From Clostridiaceae bacterium (lineage in GTDB: Bacteria > Bacillota > Clostridia > Lachnospirales > Lachnospiraceae): a stretch of 64,000 nt of DNA. The notes under the pieces were generated by a model. It was not told the DNA's origin, ran no database searches, and saw only the letters and a program-made list of their open reading frames with translations. This document shows, in pieces, positions 30,549-39,986 of this stretch (position 1 is the stretch's first letter; each line of letters starts with the position of its first letter). The stretch lies in contig QXWR01000002.1 in assembly GCA_009911065.1 (NCBI GenBank), positions 124,001 through 188,000 on the forward strand. Direction: 5' to 3'. A program made the translations under genes and the position numbers.

Positions 30549-32117
30549 TTATGCGATCTTTGCTCCGGGGTTCTTTGCAATCCCGCGGAAGTCCCTTACT
30601 GCGATTCCCCAGTCAAGGTAAATATCCCACTGGAAGCCCAAAACGCCCGGCGTTTCCATGCGCCTTACGGTCGGAGTTTCCTGCCCGTTCAAGTAATCCA
30701 CCTGGATATGCTTGGCGCTGGCGGTGTTTGCAACCATGAACCACGGCACCTCATTCTCCCCTGCCAGGGCGTTAAGCACCGGGGTCTGAATGATGTTAAG
30801 CGGGTAGTTGTACAGCGGGTTAATGTCGTTGTTGTTGCTGCCTACTACCTGGGTGCTTCTCATAATGACCGCAAGCTCAAACTCATATCCAATAGGCACG
30901 ATCATGTGCTGCGGCGTAATGTAAATAGCTTCCCCGAACTGGTCTTTCTGGTGCTGCATCTGCAGGATGATCGCCTGGATGCTTGCCTGCGTCGGCTTGC
31001 TTCCCTCTGTCATGAGGTTTCCGTGGTTCTTATGGAAAAGGTTTACGCCGTCGAAGATCTTCCCGTTATTGAAAAGCAAGCTGTAGACCTGCTTATCAAT
31101 GGTTTTCTTTGCCGCCGCTGCGTAAAGCCCCGGAACCTCAGTTAAAAAGCCGATATCGTCGTTTATGAACGCCTGGCGGGTCATGCTGAATGTCCGGCCG
31201 TAGGTGTCCAGCTTACGGTTCGGCAGCAGCTCCGTCCTCGGCTTATCCGGCTTAAGCTCTCCGTTTTCCGGCACCAGAAGGAAGTCGCCCATACCGCCGA
31301 TCACATACTCGTGGTCTGCCGTGGTCTTGAAGTCCTTCAGGCTGCCCTTCGTGGTCCATGCCTGGAAGGTCGTAGGCACGGCGTTGTAAAGCTGCACAAT
31401 GCTCTTTCTGATCGTGTTGTCAAGAATTGCCGGAAACGCCGCCGAAGGGTTGTAGAACTGGCGGCAAAGCTCGCCGTACATATCGTCGGGCTGCATCCTC
31501 AAAAGCTGCATGGTGTCCCGCCCGTCCCGGCTCAAACACTCAATAGCAAGGTCGCGGAGGCTCATGGCTCTAAGCTCATTCGCTCCGTCTGCCGGGGTTG
31601 CTACGGGTACGCCTGCGCGAAGCATGAGCGCGTCGGTTGCCCTCTGTCTGAAAGTGTCCCCTTCGTCCCTGGTGACCTGTACGCCCACCGGGCTTCCGGT
31701 CTGCCTCATTCCGTCAAGGATGGCGCTGCGTACCTGGTCCAAACTGGAACCGTTGCGGATATGCTCCGCCGGATCCACGTCGAAGTCCCGGCAAAGCGCC
31801 ATAATCTCCGTTACCCGGTTGCGTTCTGCCTCGGTTGCGCTCCGCTGTCCCTCTGCAGGTACTGTCTGCGGTGCGGCTGCCTGGGGCGGTGTCTGCTGGG
31901 GATTCGCTGCCGGGGGCGCTGCTGTCGCTCCGGTTCCTCCTGCCAGCCCTCTCTCCTGGGTGTCGATCTCTGCCTGGGCTTCGTCGATCTCCCTCTGGAG
32001 GGAGTTAAACTGCGCCTGTTCCTCTGCGGTCAGTGCGCGGTTGCCGTCTGCCTTGGCGGCGTTTACAATGGCCTGCTGCTTCAGCATGGCGGCTTCTTTT
32101 CTCTGTTTCGGTGTCAT
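30549..32117 (-). CDS. major capsid protein (Mu gpT-like) with scaffold-like N terminus
   Basis: Capsid protein of 522 residues. The first 130 residues are helical and Gln/Ala/Pro-rich (a delta or scaffold domain expected to be removed by the protease). The shell part carries YGRTFSMTRQAFINDDIGFLTEVPGLYAAAA, LFNNGKIFDGVNLFHKNHGNL and WDIYLDWGIAVRDFRGIAKNPGA, as in Mu gpT-like/HK97-fold capsids. AGGAGGTAGGAGC precedes ATG 32117. Confidence 0.9.
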   Translation of the reverse strand: MTPKQRKEAAMLKQQAIVNAAKADGNRALTAEEQAQFNSLQREIDEAQAEIDTQERGLAGGTGATAAPPAANPQQTPPQAAAPQTVPAEGQRSATEAERNRVTEIMALCRDFDVDPAEHIRNGSSLDQVRSAILDGMRQTGSPVGVQVTRDEGDTFRQRATDALMLRAGVPVATPADGANELRAMSLRDLAIECLSRDGRDTMQLLRMQPDDMYGELCRQFYNPSAAFPAILDNTIRKSIVQLYNAVPTTFQAWTTKGSLKDFKTTADHEYVIGGMGDFLLVPENGELKPDKPRTELLPNRKLDTYGRTFSMTRQAFINDDIGFLTEVPGLYAAAAKKTIDKQVYSLLFNNGKIFDGVNLFHKNHGNLMTEGSKPTQASIQAIILQMQHQKDQFGEAIYITPQHMIVPIGYEFELAVIMRSTQVVGSNNNDINPLYNYPLNIIQTPVLNALAGENEVPWFMVANTASAKHIQVDYLNGQETPTVRRMETPGVLGFQWDIYLDWGIAVRDFRGIAKNPGAKIA

Positions 32118-32129
32118 TGCTCCTACCTC

Positions 32130-32660
32130 CTACTTTCTGTTTTTATTTATTTGAAGTTGTGCTTCAAAACAGGTTAATGTTTCCGGACGCTGGATAATCT
32201 CTCCCATGTCCCTCCCTACTCCCACGGTAGCGTCCGCCGGGACGCTTACTATGCTTATCTCGTAGGGCATCCATTGTCTTGCGACGTCGCAAGGGCCGGC
32301 AAATCTTCCGTCGGTGCTTACCTTGTTCGGCATGACTTCCTCAATCACTCCGATCCGGTATCCGGTGGAAACTCCCTTAAGGGTCCCGCTCTTTACCTTC
32401 TGAAAGATAACCTCGCTTTCTGCGTCGTCGTCAAATTCTACCTCAGCCATGCCCCGCTGGTTCTCAATCCAGGCGCGGTTGATCCTGCCTATAACCTTAT
32501 CCCGGTTATGGTTAAAAAGAAGGACTCCTATTGTATTAAGCCGGGTAAGGTCAACGGCTGCCGGGTTATGGTCTAAAATCTCTTTGCCCCAGTACCGCTC
32601 GTAAGGCTCTTCCGAAGAAAACGAAAGAATGAACTTCCGTTCATTCCCTTCCCCTTCCAT
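32130..32660 (-). CDS. HK97-family prohead protease
   Basis: Protease of about 176 residues that matures the capsid: SSEEPYERYWGKEILDH, IGVLLFNHNRDKVIG (likely catalytic His), LKGVSTGYRIG (likely catalytic Ser) and MPYEISIVSVPADATVGVGR. The frame extends to 32903 inside the portal gene without a ribosome site. ATG 32660 is the first usable ATG but also lacks a good Shine-Dalgarno site; family alignment (IRAFSS...) hints that translation begins a little earlier, perhaps at a non-standard codon after AGGAAGGAAAG. The 14-bp palindrome lies at 32279. Confidence 0.82.
   Translation of the reverse strand: MEGEGNERKFILSFSSEEPYERYWGKEILDHNPAAVDLTRLNTIGVLLFNHNRDKVIGRINRAWIENQRGMAEVEFDDDAESEVIFQKVKSGTLKGVSTGYRIGVIEEVMPNKVSTDGRFAGPCDVARQWMPYEISIVSVPADATVGVGRDMGEIIQRPETLTCFEAQLQINKNRK
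32279..32292. repeat. palindrome TTGCGACGTCGCAA, copy 2
   Basis: Exact copy inside the protease gene, read there as codons for Cys-Asp-Val-Ala. A near match (TGCGACGTAGCAA) lies at 34360-34372 in the gpW-like gene. Confidence 0.7.
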
Positions 32661-32679
32661 AGCCCGGATTGTTGCCGAA

Positions 32680-34329
32680 CTAAACGCCCTTATCTGGCTT
32701 TCCTTCCTGCTGTCCCTCGCTGCCGTCTGCGGCTGGCTGGCTCCCTTCCTGCTGCCCGTTCCCTGGCTGCTGCCCTGGGGGCTGGTTTCCTCCGCCCTGG
32801 TCAGCAGGTCCGCCGGGAACTTCGCCCGGTTCTGGCTCCGGCTTATCCTCTGCAGGGGTAAGCTCTGCTTCTGTTCTGTCAAATATAACACCTCCCATCT
32901 CAATGCCTTTTTTCCTGGCGTATTCTAAAACGGCGACGGTTTCGTCTATCTGCTCTTTCCAGTCCTTGCCGTTCTCCGCTGCGACCTGCTGGTATGTCTT
33001 TTGTCCGGTCTGCAGTGCGACCTTGGTAGCTGTGGCTTCTTTCGCCGGGTCGATCCACGGCTTCGGCGCCGCCACCCACTCGTGCTTAAAATATTTCTGC
33101 TTATCCTCCCAAAAGCCGGGGATATTGAATAAGCCGGAAAGGACGCCGGAAATTATGAAGGTTTCGTATACCTCGTCCATAACGACTTCCTTCAGCAGCT
33201 CTATATCCTCTATGTAGGTCTGGCCGTCCTCAATGATTCCCTGCCTTGCACTGCTATAGTTGCTCTGGCTCATGTCCCGGCTGGTCGCCTCATAGCTTAA
33301 GCCCTGCCCGGCTCCTATAAGCCGCTGCTGCAGCTTGATATAGCTGGCGGCATCCGTCGCCTGCCCGGTCGGGTTTACCACCTGGATCTCGTCCCCAGCG
33401 TTAAGCTCCTTTATCATGCCGGGGCTTATCTTTTTCCCGTCGTAGTCCTCGCGGGGCCTTCCGTCGCCTGCTCCCACTCCCCTGGCGAAGCCCCCGGTTG
33501 TAGGTATAATCTTCTTTACGAAAACGGCAAGGCAGGCGGCTATACGTTCCTTTACGCTTACCGCCGTCATAAACTCGTTTGCGTCCCTTACCCTGGTAAT
33601 GGTCGGGGCAAGGTCGCTCATTTCCCGAACCTGGGAAGGGCGGTCTTTGGTGAAATAAAAAATAATATCCTTTGCCGGAACATATACGGGTTCAATCTGC
33701 CCGAAGCCGTCTACGTTATACTGGCGGATCCAGTAGCCCATGGGCTTGTTATAGGTGTTAAGCTCAATCCCTCCGACCACCCGGTGTTTCGGGTTGTGCG
33801 GTGCGGCCCGTCCGGTGTCCAGCTCGTCAACCTCCAACGCCTGCAATTTGAAAGGCAGCAGGCCGCCGTTGGTGTAGCACTTCTTAAAAATGATTCCTCC
33901 GTCTACTTTCTTCCGGCGTTCTGCCATTCTAAGCATCTGGTTAAAGCTCTGCGTTTCGGTTACGTCGCAATTTTTCCGCTTGCACCACTCTATCCAGGCT
34001 TCCTGTATCTGCTTGTTAAGGGCTTCGCTGCTGGTCCTTGCCCGAAGCGTGTAGCCGTGGCCGACTACGTTCCGGCGGTATGCTCCGATCACGCTGTTCG
34101 CCATGTCGCTGTTTCGCTCTAAGTCCCTGGCCCTTGCCCTTATGGTGTCCCGGCTATAGCGGTCCGTCTGCTCTGCGCTCTGGTTGTACGCCACCCACCC
34201 GGCGTTAAGCCTGTCGTAGCCTCCGGCATCATAGTTGCGCTGCTCGTCCAGGTACTGCCGCCAGGCTTCCCGCCTGGCTCCGGCTGCCGGGGAAATGAAG
34301 CCGATTATATTGTCTAAAATGTTACCCAA
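32680..34329 (-). CDS. lambda-type portal protein
   Basis: Portal protein of 549 residues: ERNSDMANSVIGAYRRNVVGHGY, EAWIEWCKRKNCDVT, DIIFYFTKDRPSQVREMSDLAPTI and LSYEATSRDMSQSNYSSARQGIIED are hallmark blocks of the lambda gpB family. The tail (from about 490) is Pro/Gly/Gln-rich and unordered. TTG 34329 follows AAGGAGGG. Confidence 0.92.
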   Translation of the reverse strand: MGNILDNIIGFISPAAGARREAWRQYLDEQRNYDAGGYDRLNAGWVAYNQSAEQTDRYSRDTIRARARDLERNSDMANSVIGAYRRNVVGHGYTLRARTSSEALNKQIQEAWIEWCKRKNCDVTETQSFNQMLRMAERRKKVDGGIIFKKCYTNGGLLPFKLQALEVDELDTGRAAPHNPKHRVVGGIELNTYNKPMGYWIRQYNVDGFGQIEPVYVPAKDIIFYFTKDRPSQVREMSDLAPTITRVRDANEFMTAVSVKERIAACLAVFVKKIIPTTGGFARGVGAGDGRPREDYDGKKISPGMIKELNAGDEIQVVNPTGQATDAASYIKLQQRLIGAGQGLSYEATSRDMSQSNYSSARQGIIEDGQTYIEDIELLKEVVMDEVYETFIISGVLSGLFNIPGFWEDKQKYFKHEWVAAPKPWIDPAKEATATKVALQTGQKTYQQVAAENGKDWKEQIDETVAVLEYARKKGIEMGGVIFDRTEAELTPAEDKPEPEPGEVPGGPADQGGGNQPPGQQPGNGQQEGSQPAADGSEGQQEGKPDKGV

Positions 34330-34342
34330 CTTTCATCCCTCC

Positions 34343-34564
34343 TTATCTCCGGTCAAATACTGCGACGTAGCAATCGTCAAGAAAGCCCGGCGTACTTCCG
34401 GCGACCTGTGCCATAAGGTCATTCTTGATTTTATATAATGTGTTAAGGTCTGCCCGGTTAAGCTGCCGGGAGCCTATCTTGTAACTTTGCCCGCCTACGC
34501 ATATAGCGTAAATAGCGTTATTTACTTCGGTAAGCATTTCCTGCGCTGTCATCTGTTCTTCCAC
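34343..34564 (-). CDS. gpW-like head-tail joining protein
   Basis: Protein of 73 residues with AQEMLTEVNNAIYAICVGGQSYKIGSRQLNRADLNTL, matching the gpW fold of lambda head completion proteins. GTG 34564 has AAGGAGGG 8 bases upstream. It lies between terminase and portal, the usual place. Confidence 0.85.
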   Translation of the reverse strand: MEEQMTAQEMLTEVNNAIYAICVGGQSYKIGSRQLNRADLNTLYKIKNDLMAQVAGSTPGFLDDCYVAVFDRR

Positions 34565-34579
34565 CCGGTTCCCTCCTTC

Positions 34580-36493
34580 CTACAGCCAGCTCTCGTTCTG
34601 GCCAATCCATTCTTCCTCCGGCGTGTACTGCTCTTTCTTCGGCTCCTTGGGTTCCTCCTGTATGTTCTGCAAATGAAGCATACGGACTCCCAGGGTATCG
34701 GCTGCCGCCATGGCGTAGACCTCCGCGTCTAAATAATGGTTGTCCGCATGGCTGTGCTTCGGCACCCATTCAAGCCGGGGCTTGCTGTTTCCGTTCTTAA
34801 CGAGGATTTTATGCTCTGCCGTTACCTGCTCGGCGTATTCCTCGTCGCAGCCCTTGTATACCATCCAGCTTCCGCTGCCGTTCTTTCGGTGCATCCTGCT
34901 GGCGATCATGTCCTTATACTTGCCGCCGTCAACGATAACAAGGTCCATTCCGTAAGCCTTGGAAGCGTCCTTATTGACGGTACTCAGCTTGAAATGGCTC
35001 TGCATGGGGTTGCTGGAACCTTTGGCCGGCTTCGCCCATTCTGCGTTCAAAGCGCAAAAGTCGTATACGGCGTCGGCCTCGTAGCCGGAGTCTATGAGGC
35101 ATAGGTTTACTATTGCAACGGCTCCGGACTCCGTCTTATATTCAAGGTTCATGATCTGCTCAACCTCCGAAAAGCTGTAAGCCTGCCCATGGGCTATGTT
35201 CTGGCTGGTTAAGAAGTCGCCCCAGGCTCTTATGGTCCAGTAAACGCTGTTTTCCTGTACGTCTACGCCTGCGGTAAGCAGCTTCGTCCAATCCGGCACG
35301 GTAAACTCTGTAAGCTCCGTCTGCCGTTCCATAACAAGGTCTTTGCTGGTTTTTAGCTTGGTATCTTCCCACGGCTCCGCAAGCCAGGAGTTTACGAAGT
35401 TCTGTAGCTTCTCCGGGTCTGCCTTGCTGTCCATAAATTCCTTCGCAATTTCGGAAAACCGGACGAAGGGGCTGTAAAGCGTATTGATCCAAAAGCAAAC
35501 CTTTTTTACAAAGCGGGTTGTCTGCCTTACAACCTCCCAGCGTCCCTTCTTTACTGCCTGCTGCTTCTGTGCGTCGGTGATAACGCATCCGCACTCCTGG
35601 CAGACGTAAAAAGCAAACTCCGCCCGGTCCGCGTCGCTTAAGCCCTCCGAGTCGTCTATCGGCTCAAAGTTCCCCAGCTTCTCCTTTATGGCGTCCTCGC
35701 CGTATGCGTCCACAAGGTCCTTATCTTTCCCCGGCCACTTAAGGTTGTCAAAGCGAAGCTCTATAAACTCCCCACAATGCGTGCAAGGTATGAAGTAATG
35801 CTTTTCGGCGTCTGCCCCTTCCTTGGCTTTCCAGATGTGGTTCGTCCTTATGGTCGGGGTGCTGGTCATATAGACTTTGCTGTTTCGGAAAGTCTTTGTA
35901 CGCTCTTTCGCCAGGCTGATCGGATCCGCCTCTTTCCTGCTGGCTCCTGGGTACTTGTCCACCTCGTCAAGAAAAAGGTATTTCATGGCGAAGGAAGCAA
36001 GCCCGGAAGGGCTGTTACTCCAAACGAGCTTTATAAACATATCATCAAAGTCAAGCTCTAAGTTACTGCTGTTCTTATCAAATTTTTTATAAAGGGTCGG
36101 AGCCGCCTCTATCATGGGTCTGATCCGCTTCTCTGAAACGCTGCCGGCCATGGTTTCCGTAGGGTATACAACTTCTACGGGGGACGGGTCCTGCTGGATA
36201 ACGTAGCCCAGCATATTAAGCTCCGCCTCGGTTCCGCCGCACTGGGTAGGCTTGCAAAAGTCTATTTCTTCCGTTTCCGGGTTTAGAAACTCGTCCATAA
36301 TGCCTACCAGGTACGGAGTCCGGTCGTTGCTCCATGGCCCCGGCTCCGCGCTGGTCAAACTGGAAAGCACCCTATATTGTTCCGCCCACTCGGATACTGT
36401 CATATCTTCCGGGGGGTTCAAGTATTCAAGCGCGGATTTCTGGTATGCCTTGCACTCGTATTTCCGGAGGCGTAGCTGTTTAGGTTTTTGCAC
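34580..36493 (-). CDS. terminase large subunit (GpA-like)
   Basis: DNA-packaging ATPase/nuclease of 637 residues, lambda gpA family: MTVSEWAEQYRVLSS opening, EIDFCKPTQCGGTE, VYPTETMAGSVSEKRI, Walker B-like YLFLDEVDKYPGASRKEADP, a zinc-type CTHCGEFIELRFDNLKWP with CQECGCV, and the nuclease half TKLLTAGVDVQEN with VIVDGGKYKDM. Start is GTG 36493, inside the 3' end of the small subunit gene. Confidence 0.93.
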   Translation of the reverse strand: MQKPKQLRLRKYECKAYQKSALEYLNPPEDMTVSEWAEQYRVLSSLTSAEPGPWSNDRTPYLVGIMDEFLNPETEEIDFCKPTQCGGTEAELNMLGYVIQQDPSPVEVVYPTETMAGSVSEKRIRPMIEAAPTLYKKFDKNSSNLELDFDDMFIKLVWSNSPSGLASFAMKYLFLDEVDKYPGASRKEADPISLAKERTKTFRNSKVYMTSTPTIRTNHIWKAKEGADAEKHYFIPCTHCGEFIELRFDNLKWPGKDKDLVDAYGEDAIKEKLGNFEPIDDSEGLSDADRAEFAFYVCQECGCVITDAQKQQAVKKGRWEVVRQTTRFVKKVCFWINTLYSPFVRFSEIAKEFMDSKADPEKLQNFVNSWLAEPWEDTKLKTSKDLVMERQTELTEFTVPDWTKLLTAGVDVQENSVYWTIRAWGDFLTSQNIAHGQAYSFSEVEQIMNLEYKTESGAVAIVNLCLIDSGYEADAVYDFCALNAEWAKPAKGSSNPMQSHFKLSTVNKDASKAYGMDLVIVDGGKYKDMIASRMHRKNGSGSWMVYKGCDEEYAEQVTAEHKILVKNGNSKPRLEWVPKHSHADNHYLDAEVYAMAAADTLGVRMLHLQNIQEEPKEPKKEQYTPEEEWIGQNESWL

Positions 36494-37046
36494 GGTGCTT
36501 CCCTGGCTTTTCTTCCCCCGGCTCCGGTGTATATCCGGCTACGACAAAAGCCCGAAGCATACGCTTTACTTCCGCACTCATTTCCTTCTCCGCCTTTCGG
36601 GCTTCCAACGGCTCCAGCTTGTCGCTTACTATGCTTATAAGCCGGGACGGTATGCCCATAGCGAACCGCTTAAAGGAAACGAAAAACTTTTGATAGTCTA
36701 AGGCTACTTCCTCAACGTCTATATATTTCCCGGCGGCGATCTCCGCCCTCATGCGGTGCATCTCGCCCTGGCTTTCCTTCAAGGCGATTTCCGCCTCCAG
36801 CTTCTGCTGCCTTAACTCCGTTTCCTTTTCGGACTTGCCCTTGCCGTATGCCTTGTCGGACAAATACTGAATATATGTTTTAATGGTCGATACAAGCTCG
36901 TAACACCTGCCCTCCCCTGGGACTTCGTCCGTCTTTATGATGCCCTCCTGGGTAAGCTGCTGTACCCTGCGGACGGAAACTCCGAAAATCCGGGCTATGA
37001 TCTTAACCTTTACGAACTGGCCGCCGCTTGCCTTTTCCTCTGCCAT
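36480..37046 (-). CDS. terminase small subunit (Nu1-like)
   Basis: DNA-recognition subunit of 188 residues: winged-helix start VKVKIIARIFGVSVRRVQQLTQEGI, then a long charged helical region and VALDYQKFFVSFKRFAMGIPSRL. It should bind the packaging site. ATG 37046 follows GGGAGGGC and overlaps the methyltransferase stop (TAATG). Confidence 0.88.
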   Translation of the reverse strand: MAEEKASGGQFVKVKIIARIFGVSVRRVQQLTQEGIIKTDEVPGEGRCYELVSTIKTYIQYLSDKAYGKGKSEKETELRQQKLEAEIALKESQGEMHRMRAEIAAGKYIDVEEVALDYQKFFVSFKRFAMGIPSRLISIVSDKLEPLEARKAEKEMSAEVKRMLRAFVVAGYTPEPGEEKPGKHRAKT

Positions 37047-38392
37047 TATGCTTCGCCCTCCCTTACTCTTACGGCCTTCTGGCCGGTGTATTCCTCCCAA
37101 CGGTCAATAATAATGTCGCAGTATCTTTCGTTTAGCTCCATAAGGTATGCGCTGCGGTCAAGCTGTTCGCAGGCGATCAGCGTTGTCCCGCTCCCTCCGA
37201 AAAAGTCAGCGACGGTATCGCCGTATTTGCTGCTATTGGTAATCAACCGCCCGAAAAGCGCCACGGGTTTCATTGTCGGGTACATGTCGCTCCGGGCCGG
37301 CTTCTTTTCGTACAAGACCGACGTGTTCTCCTGCAGGCGTTCCCGGATGCCCTCAATGTAGGCGACAAGCTCCGCTTTCTTCATGGCTGAAAAGTCTATA
37401 TCGTCCTCAATGAAAACGGTATCTTGTCCGCGCCCTCCGCCGAAGTAATGGCCGCCGCCCTCCTTCCAGCCGTAAAGGATAGGCTCATGCCGCCAGTGGT
37501 AATCCTGCCGCCCTATGACGAACTGGTTCTTTTCCCAGATTAATGTCTGCGCCTGGTAAAAGCCCGCTTCCTTCATAGCGGTTCGGAAGTTTATACCCTC
37601 GCTGTCGGCGTGGAAAATATAAACCGAACAGCCGGGGCGGGCTGCTTCGTTGAAATTACAAAACGCCTTATACAAGAAACTGTAAAAGGCGTCGTTGCTC
37701 ATCCGGTCGTTCTGGATCTCGTTATTTGTCCGGGTGCGGTTCCGCTTATAGGAACGCTCCAGGCTCTTGTCTTTTGTTTCGTAGTCTACATTATACGGCG
37801 GGTCGGTGATGATAAGGTCGGCCGTCGTTCCCTCCATCAGCCGCTCAACGTCGGAAAGGTCCGTAGCGTCCCCGCACATGAGGCGGTGGTTCCCCATCTG
37901 CCAAATATCGCCGGGGCGTGTCCGAACCTCCTTAAGCTCCTTCAGTTTCTTGTCCGGGTCGTAGCCGTCGTCATTCGCCTCCTGGGTAAGCTCAACGGCT
38001 GCAAATAGCTTTTCGATCTCGTCGTCTCCGAAGCCTGTAAGCCCCACGTTATAGTCTGCCTTATCTAAATCTATCAATAAATCCTTTAAGGCGGCTTCGT
38101 CCCATTCCCCGGTTATTTTGTTCAAGGCAATATTGAGGGCTTTCTCCCTGGTCTTGTCCATCTCAACCAGGATACAGTCCGCCTCCGTATAGCCTAAATC
38201 AAGCATAACCGTGCGCCGCTGGTGGCCGCCTATGATGGTATTGTCTGCGTTGATAATAATCGGGTCAACGTAGCCAAATTCTTCTATGCTGGCGGCTATG
38301 CGCTGGTACTCCGGGTCGCCCGGCTTTAATGCTTTTCGCGGATTATATTCCGCTGGTTTAAGGTCTGCAAGCTGTCTTTTTACCAGCTCCAT
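37046..38392 (-). CDS. ParB-like / adenine-type DNA methyltransferase fusion
   Basis: DNA methyltransferase of 448 residues. Residues about 10-110 form a ParB/sulfiredoxin-like domain (PAEYNPRKAL, GYVDPIIINADNTIIGGHQRR). The catalytic part has TDPPYNVDY (motif IV) before DFFGGSGTTL (motif I), the beta-class order for N6-adenine or N4-cytosine enzymes. Such fusions often lie beside terminase genes and may mark or protect phage DNA. AAGGAGG precedes ATG 38392; a longer frame to 38635 crosses low-complexity DNA and is not used. Confidence 0.9.
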   Translation of the reverse strand: MELVKRQLADLKPAEYNPRKALKPGDPEYQRIAASIEEFGYVDPIIINADNTIIGGHQRRTVMLDLGYTEADCILVEMDKTREKALNIALNKITGEWDEAALKDLLIDLDKADYNVGLTGFGDDEIEKLFAAVELTQEANDDGYDPDKKLKELKEVRTRPGDIWQMGNHRLMCGDATDLSDVERLMEGTTADLIITDPPYNVDYETKDKSLERSYKRNRTRTNNEIQNDRMSNDAFYSFLYKAFCNFNEAARPGCSVYIFHADSEGINFRTAMKEAGFYQAQTLIWEKNQFVIGRQDYHWRHEPILYGWKEGGGHYFGGGRGQDTVFIEDDIDFSAMKKAELVAYIEGIRERLQENTSVLYEKKPARSDMYPTMKPVALFGRLITNSSKYGDTVADFFGGSGTTLIACEQLDRSAYLMELNERYCDIIIDRWEEYTGQKAVRVREGEA

Positions 38393-39098
38393 AGTCCGTT
38401 TCCTCCTTCCGGTTCTGCCCTTGCGTAACGAAAGGCAAAATTTTTTTTCGATTTTATCGCCAAAAAGGCCGCGCCTTCCTCGCCCCGCGGGCCGTTTATG
38501 GCTTGGTAAGTACCTTTTGTCTTTTGCGTGGGTAGGCTTGCCAAACAGCGCAGCCAGGGTCTTGCCATGCCTCCTTCTCCCTTTGCTCTCATTGCTTCGG
38601 TGTGGTGCTGTATGCCTTGCCCTCTTACGCTTCAATGCTTGCTTGTGCTATGTGTGCTTGTGCCTACGCTGTGCTATGGTACTATGTGCGCCTATGCCCT
38701 GGGCTGTGGTGCTGTGCCTTATGCTCTTGCTGTGTGCTGTGTATGCTGTGCTTATATGTATGCAATATAATAAGCCTATGCTATGCCCTGCTATATGGGT
38801 ATATAGGCTATAAAAATAGGGCTTGCTGTAGGCTTAATATATGGGGGTGTGCTATTTATTTTGTGTCCATGCTACTATACTAACACACTTAATAGTCCAA
38901 TAGAGTCCGAACTTAAAAAAATCTCCGAAGCCTTGTATATGCTGGGCTTATGGGCTGTATGGGGCTATGTTTATATGTGCGTTTTATTCTGCGCTATGCT
39001 GAAAAGAGGGGGTATAAAATACCCTCGTAAAATTCGCCTTGTAAAAATGGGGCGAAAATACGGGGGTATTATATGGGGGTATCATAGGGGGCTATATT
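38393..39098. other. gene-poor stretch with skewed repetitive sequence
   Basis: Seven hundred bases between the late regulator and the methyltransferase. About 38560-38800 is built of short GCATA/GCACA/CACAGC units on the minus strand. The plus-strand frames here code Cys/Leu/Val/Tyr-rich strings and have no ribosome sites. A minus-strand frame at 38380-38592 overlaps the methyltransferase start and is doubtful. This is the expected place for the late promoter and packaging site. Confidence 0.5.
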
Positions 39099-39605
39099 TC
39101 AAGCCGCTTTTTTATACTCCCTCAAAATCTGGCGTACTTTCTTATAGGTCAATAGCTTATCCAGCCCTTTGTCCTGGTAGGAAAAAAGCGAGCTTCGGCT
39201 TAAGTGCATCTCCTTCTCAATGGCTGCCCAGCTCTTGCAGTCAATAAAGCGAAGCTCTAATACCATCCGCTCCGTGCTGTTTTCCTCCAAAAAGTCCATA
39301 ATATCCATGACTTTTAAAAGAGCTTTTTCTACCCGGCTTTTTTGTTCCTCTATCCGGGTTTCGATCTCGCTCATGCGGTAAACGAAGGAAGCGGCGCCGG
39401 GTCCGACTTTGTTCGTGCCTCCGTAATTTACCGGAGAATATCCGTAGCCGCCTATAGGGGTAGCCATTTCCGCCCGGATATTTTTAAGCCGTCTTTCAAG
39501 CTGTGACAGCTTAATGCGTCCGGTGTAATACTGGTTTAAATACTCCTTAAGCACTTCCTTGTCCTCGCTCCGTCCGTTTTTCCGCTGTTTATTTTTCTGA
39601 TCCAT
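39099..39605 (-). CDS. ArpU/DUF1492-like late transcription regulator
   Basis: Protein of 168 residues with a coiled N terminus, MSEIETRIEEQKSRVEKAL, then a sigma region 4-like helix-turn-helix: MVLELRFIDCKSWAAIEKEMHLSRSSLFSYQDKGLDKLL. Proteins of this type switch on late genes in Firmicutes phages, and the terminase block begins about 700 bp downstream. AAGGAG precedes ATG 39605. Confidence 0.82.
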   Translation of the reverse strand: MDQKNKQRKNGRSEDKEVLKEYLNQYYTGRIKLSQLERRLKNIRAEMATPIGGYGYSPVNYGGTNKVGPGAASFVYRMSEIETRIEEQKSRVEKALLKVMDIMDFLEENSTERMVLELRFIDCKSWAAIEKEMHLSRSSLFSYQDKGLDKLLTYKKVRQILREYKKAA

Positions 39606-39619
39606 CGGTTTCGTTCTCC

Positions 39620-39892
39620 TTATTCGTTTTTTTGCTCGGATCTGTCTAACTCAGCCGCCAAAAAATAAACCTTGCCGCCGAAAACCTTAAGCCTGTATAA
39701 TTCCCGCTTTTTCTGGTCCCAGTCTGAAATGGGTATGCCTCTTTTCTGCAGAATATCAAGGCTATTGTTAATTCCGGCCACCAATGTGGCAATAGGTAAA
39801 TTTTCAAGCATTGCCTGCGCCTGCCTGGGGTCGTTTAAGTTCGGTCCCTTCGCTTTCCCCCGCATGGCTGCTCTCGCTTGTTTTCTGTTCAC
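39620..39892 (-). CDS. hypothetical phage protein
   Basis: Basic protein of 90 residues; TLVAGINNSLDILQKRGIPISDWDQKKRELYRLKVFGGKVYFLAAEL is the recognisable core of a small protein found before late regulators in Lachnospiraceae phages. Function unknown. GTG 39892 follows AAGGAGG and lies within the upstream gene. Confidence 0.65.
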   Translation of the reverse strand: MNRKQARAAMRGKAKGPNLNDPRQAQAMLENLPIATLVAGINNSLDILQKRGIPISDWDQKKRELYRLKVFGGKVYFLAAELDRSEQKNE

Positions 39893-39986
39893 GCTTTTCC
39901 TCCTTCCTTCGTCGCTTCTCCTGCCGCCTTACGCTGGCGATTGCTGCTCCGGCGGTAGGATCCTTATATCCTTCGCTATTCCTCAC
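39804..39986 (-). CDS. small basic phage protein
   Basis: Protein of 60 residues starting with SEGYKDPTAGAAIASV and then Lys/Arg/Glu-rich helix. The DPTA-AAI opening recurs in small early phage proteins. GTG 39986 has GGAGG 11 bases upstream; the gene overlaps both neighbours, so confidence is moderate. Confidence 0.5.
   Translation of the reverse strand: MRNSEGYKDPTAGAAIASVRRQEKRRRKEEKREQKTSESSHAGESEGTELKRPQAGAGNA

Noticed and set aside
32661-32903. N-terminal 81 codons of the protease frame
   Set aside because: They lie inside the portal gene and encode a Gln/Ser/Arg-rich string that mirrors its disordered tail; not a real extension.
38380-38592. Minus-strand frame of 70 codons before the methyltransferase
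   Set aside because: GGAGG is only one base from its inner ATG and the frame overlaps the real start; no recognisable content.
38286-38883. Cys/Leu/Tyr-rich plus-strand frames
   Set aside because: They come from a skewed TGC/TGT-rich low-complexity tract and lack starts with ribosome sites.
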